64,000 nt of DNA. Source: Struthio camelus. Lineage: Eukaryota; Chordata; Aves; Struthioniformes; Struthionidae. Positions 53,501 to 64,000 of the stretch are shown in pieces. Under the pieces are notes generated by a model. The model did not search any database and was not told where the DNA came from. It worked only from the letters and a program-made list of their open reading frames with translations. The position numbers were made by a program, and so were the translations under genes. Location: positions 111,538,238-111,602,237 of the forward strand of contig NC_090944.1 in the NCBI RefSeq assembly GCF_040807025.1. The letters are read 5' to 3'. Position 1 is the first letter of the stretch; each line of letters begins with the position of its first letter.

Positions 53501-56273
53501 TAAAAGTACAGTAATCTCTCTAGTATACCACTTTTTTCCTTTTGCCTACAGTTTTGAACTTTACGTGGAACATGTCACAGCAGTCAGATCGTGAATTTGC
53601 AGAGCTAGAAAAATATTTTTATATTCAAACAAAGAGGCTAAAAAAAGAAATGAGGAAGTGCGAAAGGGACCGTTCAAAAAGTCACCTGAATAGATTGCAA
53701 GCTAAGATAAATTTAATTCATTTGAAACATTGTTCTGTGCATTTGTCCCTTTTTTCTTTTCTTTCATAGTAGTTCTTTGAATCACGAGCACTTGCATTAT
53801 TAAAAAGATATTTAGGGATCGAAACAATTGATCAGTGACTCAGAAAAAAACCATGTTTATTTGTACTGAGGAAACATAAGTAGCTTTAGGTAACTTTAAA
53901 ATAAACTTCTGTCTTGCATATGAAGTTTGTGAATGTATGAGTTAAGGAGATGCTGAATGGCTTTTAAGGATCCCAGGCAGGTCTAGGAATTTGGAGTCTG
54001 ATTTAGTCATGCTCTCATACAGATACTAAACTAACTAGAAACCACAATGACTCGCCCAAATGCAGGTAAGAAATCTGTAGCACTCACGAACAGTGCAGAC
54101 TTACCACCTTCCTACATAGTCAGACAGCTGTCTGAAACCATCTGAGTTTCAGGGGGAAAAAAATAATTGTATTGCAAAGCACACACTTAATTGAAAATAT
54201 CTAATCGGGTACCTGAAAATAAAGCACTTCAAGGTTCTTAGTGCCTGTGTTTTCATAGTAACATTGCGAATAAAGGCACCTGAAATTTTGGAAGTGAACA
54301 ATCATTTTGTACTTTTGGGGCTGCACTGGCTTTTTGTGTGCTCCTAGGAGAGATGGGGAAAGTGCAAAGTCCTCCTAAACTCTTTTCCTATCTGAGACAT
54401 TTGTAACATCTCTCTTCTCTGTAGATTCTCTGGCACTCAAAATTTGTGCTCACATTGCAGCCTTTTCCATATTGGAGGCATTAACAAAGTCACTATTCTA
54501 CCTGACTAACCTGTTTTTGGAAAACGTGAGGAAATGGGGAGCTCATAAGAAGTTTCAGACAATATCGATATGCATACATAAGACAGATAGGAATACACAA
54601 ATACACACCCATGCACAGTATAATCATAAGCCTTGTTTTCCCTCTTGAAACACAAATTCCAGTCACTTTAACCCAAAGACAACATAGGACCTGTCTGCAA
54701 TCACTTGCAGTGATGTACTGGAAGATCAGTTCCTTGCCTGTCCATGAAGTCATATTTTCCTGAATCTCTAGGTAAAGTTCATATTTGCTATTCCATAGAT
54801 TACAGCAAGCTTGATCTGTTGATCTCAGCACTGTTTATTTATTTGTTGAGACATAAAATAATGCAAGTGAAGCAATAGATTCCTCTGCAGCGGAGCAAAC
54901 TAAATAATACTTCCCAAACTTACGTAACTGAAGAACCACCCAAACTTTTGCAAACAAGCCACTGTATGTTCAATCAAAGCATGCATGGGCAATAAGCAAG
55001 CTAACAAGTGAAAGTTAGTAGTCCCAAAGGGTTATGGCCCAACTCAGTTTCTAAAATTAAATCCTAAAAGTTTGCTAAAGGGATTCAGTGATTTATCCAT
55101 GGTTGCTGAGCAAAACTGCAGGGCCTAGATGGACATTTAAGGCACCTTACCCACAGGTCAGCTGATGAGGGGAATACACAGCCTCCCAAAAAAAAGCATA
55201 CTTCAGAGTAGAGTATAGCAGGCTTGAGAGTATCATAGTAATTCCATATTTGCACGCATGAAGTAGCTATTTTCTTCAAACTGCCTGATCAGTTAGTTAA
55301 TAAAAAGATTGACCAATGTTTTTATTTCTCAGGTACTATGTTGGAGAATCAACTAACGTCCTCTTTGAAAAATGGTTTCACTGTGAAGATCTTGGCACTC
55401 AGCTTACACCAATAATTCAAGAGTAAGCTTTTTTATTTGTAAATTCCAAAAGAACAGTTAAAATGATCTAATAGGTCTCTATCAGTCTGACTTCTATACT
55501 TCATTTTCTATTCTGCTGATTTTTTACATAGACTTGTTAAAAGTTAATTACTGCTCTACAAACTGTTAATCATATCTTGTATACCTGAAACTAATTAAAA
55601 AAGCTTTCCAAAAAAAAAAAAAAATTCAAACGTTCCCCACATCTACTTGGAACACACCTTATGAACAAGTAGGAGTACATTCCTGCTAAATATAACAGGA
55701 ATTAAGTGAAAATTTAACACTATTTTGTTACCAAGTTAACTGGGTAGAGCACTTAATTGCCTTAGGGCTTTTTTGGATTTCTTTTTGACTCTGATTGCTT
55801 GCCTTAACTATTTTTTAATCCATATTATTCATGGATAATCATGGCTGTGGCAAATTTGCTAAAGACTGCGAAAAGCACCTGTCTTCCAGGAAACGTTATC
55901 AATTATCTGACTGATTTGTTACTTTAAGTGGTTGCTAAAGGTAAAGTATGGTCCAAACAAAGTTTACAAGGGTCAAGCAAAGAATAATCAAGAACAGCAT
56001 AACATCAGAGTCGGAAACTGTATAAGGACATGAATTTTGTAGTGACTTCTAACTAAACCCTTTGTCAATTAAATTACTATAGTCCTACTGAAAACATACA
56101 ATGGTAGCCGAGAATCTGGCCTGTATGTTTTTTCAGCATAAAACAATGGCCAGCACTGCTGTCTAACCTCTGTTAACCTACAGAACATGAACATGAATTT
56201 TTACCCGCGCTTAATCTTTATTATTTCAGGTTTTTCAATTCAAGACAATATCAAACTGGAAAACCAAATCCAG
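38465..56273 (+). CDS. HAAO: 3-hydroxyanthranilate 3,4-dioxygenase, exons 1-6 (partial gene)
   Basis: Spliced gene whose coding exons join in frame into residues 1-161 plus the first base of codon 162; vertebrate HAAO has about 286 residues. The cytosolic non-haem Fe(II) enzyme opens 3-hydroxyanthranilate with O2 to 2-amino-3-carboxymuconate semialdehyde, which cyclises to quinolinate, the precursor of NAD made from tryptophan. The visible part is the catalytic N-terminal cupin domain. It aligns without gaps to my recollection of human HAAO, including [30 protein letters not shown] and LFEKWF. Metal ligands His47, Glu53 and His91 are present, as are substrate-site residues Arg43, Arg95 and Glu105 by the same alignment. 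Intron phases are 2, 0, 0, 2, 2, 1 and all introns are GT-AG. No frameshift or stop interrupts it. The exons for residues 162 to the end are not found before 64000 and must lie beyond the window. Confidence 0.97.
38545..42422 (+). other. HAAO: HAAO intron 1
   Basis: A 3.9-kb phase-2 intron, donor GTAAGT, acceptor TTTTCTAG. AT-rich. Contains an A run of 18 (40093-40110). A short tandem of AGTTACCA units lies at 42282-42318 close to the acceptor. No other gene seen. Confidence 0.9.
42423..42501 (+). CDS. HAAO: HAAO coding exon 2 (metal ligands His47, Glu53)
   Basis: 79 nt. The first G completes Met27, then residues 28-53 follow. It carries [19 protein letters not shown] with iron ligands His47 and Glu53 and substrate-binding Arg43. 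It ends in phase 0 at donor GTAACC (42502). Confidence 0.97.
43798..43827 (+). repeat. TTTTG-type simple repeat
   Basis: Repeated GTTTT and GTTTTT units in HAAO intron 2. Simple sequence. Confidence 0.85.
45292..45316. repeat. Perfect 10-bp inverted repeat, 5-nt loop
   Basis: AACTTATTTA (45292-45301) and TAAATAAGTT (45307-45316) are perfect complements separated by ATTTA. It sits in a patch where TTATAAATAA occurs three times between 45266 and 45313. Probably AT-rich low-complexity sequence with hairpin potential; no known element is assigned. Confidence 0.6.
46521..46534 (+). promoter_or_regulatory. CTCF-like motif in HAAO intron 2
   Basis: CCAGTAGGTGGTAC matches CCASYAGRKGGCRS at 13 of 14 positions (T for C at the twelfth). 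It has the opposite orientation to the two upstream candidates at 20748 and 27437. Motif evidence only. Confidence 0.35.
48560..48578 (+). repeat. CA dinucleotide microsatellite
   Basis: About nine CA units, preceded by a looser stretch of CACACA-like and TATAGGTA-like units from 48510. Likely length-polymorphic. Confidence 0.95.
50976..51059 (+). CDS. HAAO: HAAO coding exon 3
   Basis: 84 nt, phase 0 at both ends, residues 54-81. Follows acceptor TTCCTTCAG. It encodes [17 protein letters not shown] and then [10 protein letters not shown], beta strands of the cupin barrel. Donor GTAAAA at 51060 departs from the usual GTAAGT at the fifth intron base. Confidence 0.97.
51395..51418. repeat. T17-A7 homopolymer junction
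   Basis: 17 T followed directly by 7 A inside HAAO intron 3. It may be the trace of an old poly(A)-type insertion read from the other strand, but no retroelement body is recognised beside it. Confidence 0.9.
52081..52173 (+). repeat. 93-bp direct repeat, copy A (intron 3)
   Basis: Matches 54039-54131 over 93 nt without gaps, with 10 differences (about 89 percent identity). The last 40 nt are identical. The section containing ACAGAGAAAC (just before and at the start) and GACTTGCCCAAG resembles the conserved core of MIR-type tRNA-derived SINEs, so both copies may descend from an ancient SINE. It carries a consensus-like splice donor CAG/GTAAGA at 52107/52108. Confidence 0.85.
52713..52819 (+). 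CDS. HAAO: HAAO coding exon 4 (metal ligand His91)
   Basis: 107 nt, residues 82-116 plus two bases of Arg117. It encodes [20 protein letters not shown] with the third iron ligand His91 and substrate-binding Arg95, then VIERERL with Glu105. It ends at donor GTGAAG (52820), phase 2. Residue 82 is Met where I recall Ile in human, a conservative change. Confidence 0.97.
52820..55332 (+). other. HAAO: HAAO intron 4
   Basis: 2.5 kb, phase 2. Contains the second copy of the 93-bp repeat (54039-54131). A 75-codon open stretch at 53542-53769 follows CCTACAG but lacks a fitting donor or any HAAO similarity. Acceptor TTATTTCTCAG is good. Confidence 0.9.
54039..54131 (+). repeat. 93-bp direct repeat, copy B (intron 4)
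   Basis: Second copy of the repeat at 52081-52173, same orientation, start to start 1958 bp apart. Nine of the ten differences between the copies are transitions, and all lie in the first 53 nt. It also keeps a CAG/GTAAGA donor-like site at 54065/54066. Confidence 0.85.
55333..55422 (+). CDS. HAAO: HAAO coding exon 5
   Basis: 90 nt. The first G completes Arg117, then residues 118-146 and two bases of Glu147 follow. It encodes [19 protein letters not shown] and then [10 protein letters not shown], a strongly conserved HAAO segment. Donor GTAAGC at 55423, phase 2. Confidence 0.97.
55423..56229 (+). other. HAAO: HAAO intron 5
   Basis: 0.8-kb phase-2 intron with an A run near 55610-55624. Acceptor TTATTATTTCAG. 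Nothing else recognised. Confidence 0.92.
56230..56273 (+). CDS. HAAO: HAAO coding exon 6
   Basis: 44 nt. The first G completes Glu147, then residues 148-161 ([14 protein letters not shown]) and the first base of codon 162, expected to be Asp. Donor GTAACT at 56274, phase 1. Confidence 0.95.
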
Positions 56274-59200
56274 GTAACTTAAATTAATTTCAGAATTAAA
56301 GCAATTATTGTATCTGACTGAACAGCAATGACTCTGTTCACATAAAATGACTTGGAGTTTCTGAATTCCAGCCCCCCCCCCCGATTATCTATTACTTTGG
56401 GAAGTAATTCCTTTCATTTTCGCATCCACAAATAAAATTCACATACACAATTACCAAAAGCATCTGGGCTGTTTACATGAAGACATCATAATGAGTTATC
56501 AATAACTGTACAGTGTGAAATCTCAGTATCTCTAGCCTTCTCTCATGCCATTCAAGTCTTGCACAAATAAATTTCATTTCCAACTGTGCAGAATAAGGTT
56601 TTAGTGAGCTGGCTCTACACCCTGGATAGTTCTTTGTACTCCTTTACCTGTAACTATACACAGTGATCTACCCTTGGGAAGAAAGGATACTTGGGTAAGG
56701 ACACACGCCTTCGGTTCATGTGAGGCCTAATCCATTTAACATGTAATTTCCATGCTGTCTTTCACTATGTTTATTTTGCCACTGTGGCTAGTGATTGCAA
56801 ATTCCACACTGGAGTAGATATTCAAAAGCAGTGAGAGCGTTGGACAGAGACATAGGACATGGGCATAAGTGACTATTAAAGAAAACTTATTGGAATCTTT
56901 GTATAGCGTGATGCTCGTGAGGGGAATCAAATCTCAGAAACAGGATGATCACTGTCCGGATGGCAACGTAAGTTTCTGTTGCAAGGATCTTTGCAACAGT
57001 GCCTTCAGTGAGATTGGGCGAGACTCCCCCAAATGGTTGTTCTACTGAAATCCTATAATCCTATTGGCCTGCGGTCCTGTGTGAACATCCAGTATATGCA
57101 TGACACACTGCTATTGAGTAATTTTAATTATACACAAAATGTCTCCCAGCTGGCATAACTATGTTCAAAAGACTATGCTACGTGACCATTTCTGCATCTG
57201 CAGACACGATTTCTACTGTACCGAAACAAAACACTTGTAAATAGTCAATTTGATCAGTTCCATTGCAGGAACCACCTGGAGAGTCTCTGGGATGGCCAGG
57301 TTCTTAGTCAACACATGGAAATGTACAAACTGGTGTAGGCACAGGAGGAGCTACCTGCGGGATCTCTGGTCTGGAGAGCTGCTGCATCAATTAGTCAAAA
57401 TCTTTGTTGTGAAGGCCACCAGTTCAGTCACATTGTCTCGACTAGGTCTGCTGGTTTAGATCAGTCTATTCTCCTCTATGCAGGTGACTAACGAGGGAGT
57501 TCCTGGAACAACTATGAAATTAATGGCTTAAGTACAGTGGGTGTGTACACAGCACAGCCCTGACACTCAGCTACACTACAATTACAACTATAGCACAAAC
57601 TTGAATTTCATCTTTCAGTCACACTTATCATTTAAATTTCATAGTTCTATGCCAAAGACAAATTTTAGTTCCCTTCTCTAAGAAGTTTTTGAGATCAGTT
57701 ATTCTCAATCTCCACATTAATTTCAGAATTTCTTATATAGGATCATTTTTATGAATTACACTGAAATAGACAAAAGTCCTAATGAAACATTATTTCAGCA
57801 TTTATCCCATTTCTCAGGTTGATAGTCACCATGAAAACTTCACTGCCTGCACAGTTATCCATTCTCAGTCACTACTGAAACAAAGGTCTTACCCAAATCA
57901 GAGAAAGCTTTTCTGCGTGAATAGCACCTTTAAAATAGTTGACTAAATAATCCTCATCAAGTCAAAGTAAGAGTTCACAGAAGAGTCCTGTGTATATAGC
58001 ATAGCAACTTTACAATCCCTTACACTTAGGAAATGGCAAGCCAGAAAGAAACCCTACCTAAAAAGAGTTTGTAGCTAAACCAGCCTTTGGCATTGCGTCT
58101 TTGCCTGACTAACAAATGTACTTATCAGAAAAAAAGCTCTGTTTCTCAAGAAGAAAATCTTGTCCTTCCCAAGATCTTGCTTCTGTTTATATGCACCATC
58201 AAACATGCTTAGCCTAATCTGACGTTTTTCTGGCCTTCTGAAAGATTAAGGCTACCATCACATCCACCTGCGATAATCATGATTATGCGTAAAGCACTAG
58301 ATTACACAGGTCACCTAGATTTGTAAGCGCTAATCTGCCTCGCTATTCCAATAGGCAAATAAGAATAGTTGTTTTCATCTGCCTTTTACCTGTTTTTTGA
58401 GGCGCATTGGGGTTTTGTTGGAGTAGGGAGGACTGCTTTTGGGCAGCTGTCTCTTCAGTGTCTAGCACAGGAAGCCTACTTTCAGATGAGGCCTCTAGAT
58501 GCTGCTATAATAAAAAAAAATAGCCTCTCTCATACATCCGATCGTTGTTCAATGCAGTCATTTCCAATAAATATCCCTCACCAATCTAAACAAGAGTTTA
58601 TGTGTCAGTAGCAAATGAATTACATCAGTGTAGAGAAAAGGGGAAAAACATGAGATGTATATTGTCAATATTTTTGCAAAAGAACAGAGCTAAAAAACAG
58701 ACCTAACAATCAGAAGTTATATACATCTTTATACTTTTTACACAAAACTTAGAGAAATTCTTATTGATAAATCCAGTAAAGAACCTCTTTTCTTAGGCAT
58801 AAGAGACTTTATTAAAGCTGAAATAATTTTTTTCTCAAGAGAAAAACAATAAGGCACATAAATGTATTTATTTTGCTCGGAGTCCATTACACCTTTTTCC
58901 CCTGAATGACTTCCCCCTTGGATTAACCTCTAAGTCTACACCACAAATGTATGAAATGCACTTGGCTTAACTCTTGCCATAACTCTTACAACAAGCAAAA
59001 GGTGATCAAAAAAACTTATGCAGCAGGATTTCAGCCTGGGGAACAGCTCTGTTTTTCCAATTTTCATTTCTCGTGGACAATAATAAACTCAAAATCACAG
59101 TGGTATTTTGTACACAGAGAGGAAAAAAAAACACCGAAATTTTTAGTTGCAGAAGTTTTAGCTAGCAGTTCCTTTAACTGTCAGGGAAACTTGTGTATAA

Positions 59201-62200
59201 AATAAAACAAAGTTTGACTGAGCTATGAGTAAGCAAGTAACGTCTTCCTCCTGGAGTCATACCCCACTGGTGAAGAAATAACATCTGGGATTTATTCCCT
59301 CAGCAGCTCTCTTTTTTCCCTTAAGAAGTAGTATTAAACAAACAGCATGAGACTCATAACATATAACAACCCACCACCAGTTTCTTGTATTGAGTGAAAC
59401 ATCAAGGTTTGAGTTGACCTATGCAGAGGGCTAGATTTCAGACTGTTCCTATTCTATAAATCCAGAATCCCATCAGTTTTAAAGCAAAGCACTGCCAGGT
59501 TCTATATAAGCCTGAACTATTCCCTCCTCTTTTTAGAGAGAAACGGAATAAAACCAAAGAAAAATACCCTCAAAGAAAATCTTGATTGCAGCTCACTGAT
59601 ACAGGAAATTTATAAATGGAATCAATCAAGCTCTAATTTTCTTTTCCTTTAAACTAAATCCAGACTTCTATTTATTTACAGTTTTTGGCTCAGCCAACAC
59701 TAGGGCAGTCCCTCTGAAAGCAAGGTACTCAATATATTGAAAAGGCAGCACTAACTATTAAAAGATATATATATATATTTTGGAGAATGACTCTCAAATA
59801 CACTCAGAAATACAATTAGAAACATATTTTGCATGGAAACTTTATGTAAGGCATCTTCCTTAGAACTGTTTTGTAATAAATTACTAGCCTCTGTTGTTAC
59901 CATGTGTGCAAATAAGGGCTGAGAAAACTTTCCCTTCCTTCAGTAAGGCTGAATTGAATATATTTTAAACATGGAAAACTTAAGATAGCGATTTTTTTTG
60001 TTTTATTTTCCACAATTTTTGACATGAGGAATTACAATTATCAAAACAGCTCTTGCTACTTCAGTTGAATCAGACTGGTAGCAAGGTTCTTTCAAGGTTT
60101 CTCTTTCTTCTCAGTTTTATAGTTAAGAGGATGGGAGACACTCAAATACACTTCAGACAGACAAAACCCCAAGTCTAATAAGCAGTGTTGGCTAAACCTT
60201 GTTTACAAAAGGATCCAAAAGTTCAGAAGTTTATCCTGCCAGTGCACACTGAAATAACTAAGGCTTCTTTTATTTAAAATTTGAAGTATGAAGAAAGACT
60301 TTTCCTAAGTTAGACTTTTTACTTAAAATGATCCTTGCAAGCATTTTGATAGCTCTCTTTCCAGGCTGAGGAACAAGGGAATGAGGAAAATCTCTTAAAC
60401 TTTAAGGAACCAGAAAGACCTTCTAGTAGAAAAAGTAGAAGGTCAGCTTTCATTTTAACTAAATTGAACAATCTGCTTCATCATCATTAAGTAATAATAT
60501 ACTAATATTAAGCATTAATGACATTTTCATTCTCGTAAAAACTTTATGGGCATACAGAAATTTAATACAAACATCAGCCAAGTGGTGACTTAATTTGCAA
60601 AGCTTTAATTCTAGAGTATCCAGGGCAATTTACAGTCTGGACCTCACATCTGGTTAGTACCACATAATACTATGCTTGCTATTCAGAGCAGACAAAAAAA
60701 ATCAAATATCTGAAAGACTATGCAAAAATTAAGTGTTTTACTGAGTCAGTTTAGTTAGATTAGGAATATAATACAGCCTAGGTCTATAAACACATATGTT
60801 CTAGTTTCACTAGTGAAATCAAACAAGTTTTAGGGGTGAGCTTAGGGCTATAAAGGTCAACTCTTCAGCTAATCCAGTGCAACCTCTGTAGACAGTATTT
60901 GCTGCTCAGTTTTGTTTCATTGGTGTATGACAACCAGATCAACAGCGAAGGACATGTTCTCAGTCAACAAAGCCCAGCTACTAGAGATGTAGCAGACTTC
61001 TCTACTGACATAAGTGACTATTTCCAGGGTGCTTAGAGGAATTAAGATTTGTGTTCAGAAGCTGAAATGTGATTATTAGTTAATAACTAAAAACAAGAAC
61101 TAAATAAGAAAGATAAACAAATACTGCCCAATAGACAGTTAATTAAAACTATACCTCTGAAAAATAAGAAGGGGGAGAGGAAGAAAATCTGTCCTCATTT
61201 ACTATAGGGCCTTTCTTCTGAACTGAGAATAACTGCAGAAATATTTTTAATTTTCTGTTGTAGTACATTGAAATAAACCTAAGGATACTATCAATATCCT
61301 TTTTAAACAAAAGGGACCATCTTAGAAACAAGGTTCATTAGCTGCGAAGCTATTTAGAAAACCAAATACTTGATTCTCTTTTGCACTCACCTTTTAAGGA
61401 CTTCCAACATACCTATCTAGTCACTCATTGTTTTCTATAATATATTACTTCTTTTTGTGTTGAGCCTATGTATTAGCAGAAACAGCAAATGAGCCTTTAG
61501 ATATAAAGAACTGTTCCTGTTGGGAACTTATTTTGCAAACAGCCACCAAGACTTTTGCAAAGCTTCCAGGACAAAAGAGCATTCAAGCTGGCCTGGTTAA
61601 GCCCACATATGTAATCAAGAATTTGTAAACTGTCTGGACACACAATAATTATACAGTTCTTTTCGACACTGTTTCTTTAATTTTACCTACAACTTGAATC
61701 AATTCCCTTTTCATAACTTCCTTACTCTCTCTATGATGGCAAAGATGCCCACATCAATATGCTGTTCATCTTTTCTCTCCCCCATCAGTCTTTCTCTTCT
61801 GCCCTACCTAAGTCCTGTTAAGTAAGCCAGTTTCTAAGTCACATTCATATCTCTCCTGAAGCTCACCTGAACTTCAGAGGCTACAGAGGTGGAAGATAGG
61901 AATCAATTCATCTAATACACACCTCCAATCCTGAATACCCATGCAACCTTCTCACTGACTTCATCTATCACCCCTCCCTTCACACTTAACAACTGTCAAC
62001 ACCACAAACGTCCCCGCTGGGTATATCCAGCTAGTGCGGGAGATGGAGAGCTCAGACGAACCAGCTAGACCACCACCTACCTAAATTAATAATGTTAAAT
62101 ACATAAAGTGGAATTACAACCTCTGCAGTACCTTAGCTAATGTAATTTGCCATATCAAAACTTCTACCGAGTCTTTCAGTCCCAAACCTAAATGTATCAT

Positions 62201-64000
62201 CGAAAAGTCAGGACTGATGACTCTGTGTTCCCTGCAGCCAATAACTCTGAGAAGTTCAATAGGTACCTGCAGCACAGAACACTAATGACAGCAACAGTCA
62301 CCAAACAAACCTCAAGATAGAAAAATGCTTCTCTTGCAATATTCTCAGCTGAGCATCCTCAAAGAGAGGCAGAATGCAAACTGTAATAGCTGGGAGAGCT
62401 CTCCTAATGCTTCACCATGGGAACGAAGCCGCTACTGACCTTTAGTACATAATGTATATAATAAACCTGTCAGGGAAACTGGAAGAAATGCCATATAAAG
62501 TTATTTTCCTTTTCTGTTAAGACTTCAGTTTAAAAAAAAACTAATATTTTTAAAAGCTGTAAAGCTCTGAGCAGTTTCACAGTAGGTATGTCTTCTCTAA
62601 TAAGCTAGTTTTTTTCCCTTATGCTCTTTCGCAAGTGTTCCCCAGGTAGCAACATCTGAAACAGACAGCTCACTAATGGAGTCAATCTGACATTTTCACT
62701 AGTGTTTCTAAGGCTATTTAATAGTAAGAGCTCTCACATGTGCCGTACAAAGCCTTACTGGACCTCACAAATGTAGTGAGGTCTCACAACACTCATTATA
62801 ATAAAATATCCTATTCCTCTTTCATGGGAGGAGAAAGTAGACAATTAATGAATTTCTCTCAGCCATAAAAAGGAAAGATTCAGAAACAAAAGCTAGGATT
62901 CCTAATTTTAGGATTGTGCTCTGAACACTATTCAGTATTTCCCTTGATACAATTTAGCATTCTTAATTACAATGACCTAGCTATTATCATGAAGAGCCTT
63001 TTAAAAAAATTATGGCCTAGATCTTGTAATTTAGCTTTTCTAACATATTCCCTTTCTTCTGGATAGTTATATCTCCTTTTTTAGAGGAGCTGTATTTTTT
63101 TTTAATTACAAAAATATTTTCCAAAGCTTTCTGCATCTAAACTCTTTTGTTTCAAGTAGGAAATAATGTTGTTTAGTTCCCACCATAGATTTAATGACAC
63201 AAAGAAAAATGTGCAAAGAAATAATTACAGGGAGAATTCATAAATTAACAGTTACACCAGTTCTCAGGGCATGATACAAAAACAAATACAGTTACACAGA
63301 GAAAGGCATAATTACACCAAGAGAGTGCTACATTTTCAGCATCTATGCTCAATAATAGTGAAATGGGCCAACTCCCCCCAAAGAAATCAGTCATTTTCAG
63401 TGCCTTTGTATGGAATGAGGCTACCTTTTCTTTTTTCCCCAAAAGGGCCTGAAATTATACTCCTCAGTCCACTGGTAAGTATCATTTAACTAGTTTGATT
63501 TGTGGACATATTAAACTCCTACTAGTCTCATTGACATTTCTGTTAATGTTGAGAATGAAGCTGGACTTCTCATAAGAATTAGGCTGGCGTATCTGGGGAA
63601 AACATCTCAAGGTATATATTATTGCTAGAATTGGCAATTAAACCTGAAACAGTGCAAAACTGTCCTATCACAACTATTCATTATGATATAGTATGCTTTA
63701 AGAGGTGGAAGGGATGATTATAAAGTGGATAAAAAGAAATGGACGTACAATTCTAAAATAATATGTGAGCTCCTTACCCCTCGTCTGGACCATTTTAAGC
63801 TCAGTGAAAGGATAAGCACAAAACAAAGAGGGTTTAAGTACTCCAGTTTGGGTAAGGCTGTCTTCCTCTTTTACAGAGAGAGAGGCTATTCATAAAGACG
63901 TGCTCAAGTCTTAGCTTAGAGGTGGGGCCACGGCACACAGGGACAGACTGAGGCAGTACTGTAACTTAGACTGAAGGGGCTTTCATAACAAAGAGGGGCA
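56274..64000 (+). other. HAAO: HAAO intron 6, truncated by window end
   Basis: At least 7.7 kb of AT-rich intronic sequence. I looked for the next exon (expected to begin in phase 1 with a Gln-Leu-Leu like stretch and a Pro-Pro-Phe-Pro motif) and found none. A TA microsatellite lies at about 59764-59779. No nested gene, RNA gene or recognisable retroelement is seen. Confidence 0.75.
59764..59779. repeat. TA dinucleotide repeat
   Basis: Short pure TA run in HAAO intron 6. Confidence 0.9.

Noticed and set aside
53542-53769. 75-codon open frame after CCTACAG in HAAO intron 4
   Set aside because: Lysine/leucine-rich AT-driven frame, no donor, no similarity to HAAO, and exons 4 and 5 join in frame without it.
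57250-57459. Open frame with a Gln-Leu-Val-Lys stretch, considered as HAAO exon 7
   Set aside because: No AG acceptor in the right phase before it, and the following residues do not match the family.
63447-63475. Short segment between AAAAG and CACTG/GTAAGT, considered as HAAO exon 7
   Set aside because: The encoded residues do not resemble the expected HAAO sequence after residue 161, and the segment is far too short.

Overview
This is a eukaryotic, vertebrate window, most likely from a bird. Three things support that: a 5'-truncated CR1 retrotransposon near the left end, a spliced protein gene with consensus GT/AG introns, and an intron-containing nuclear tRNA gene. A turtle or crocodilian cannot be excluded from sequence alone. 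No bacterial, phage or CRISPR features are present, and nearly all single-frame ORFs here are chance open frames.

Layout. Positions 1-28800 are mostly AT-rich intergenic DNA. They contain one degraded CR1 element on the minus strand (about 926-2045), simple repeats including two long G homopolymers, and two CTCF-like motifs. From about 28850 to 32150 the base composition changes to a GC- and CpG-rich domain. It carries a minus-strand isoleucine tRNA gene (anticodon UAU, 20-nt intron) at 31325-31418, a dense CpG island beside it, and two unrecognised coding-like segments on opposite strands (29315-29408 minus, 30331-30533 plus). Positions 32160-38340 return to ordinary AT-rich DNA, with one polyadenylation-like site near 34202.

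The one protein gene identified with confidence is HAAO (3-hydroxyanthranilate 3,4-dioxygenase) on the plus strand. Its first six coding exons lie at 38465-38544, 42423-42501, 50976-51059, 52713-52819, 55333-55422 and 56230-56273. They join in frame into residues 1-161 plus the first base of codon 162, of an expected total near 286. The metal ligands His47, Glu53 and His91 are intact. The remaining exons are not seen before the window ends, so the gene is cut by the window edge, not broken. HAAO acts in the kynurenine branch of tryptophan catabolism leading to quinolinate and NAD.

The tRNA-Ile(UAU) gene lies about 7 kb upstream of HAAO. From memory, human 2p21 also has a tRNA-Ile-TAT gene close to HAAO, so this looks like conserved microsynteny. 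I found no convincing previously undescribed system. The best leads are the two unassigned coding-like segments around the CpG domain and a 93-bp direct repeat flanking HAAO exon 4.
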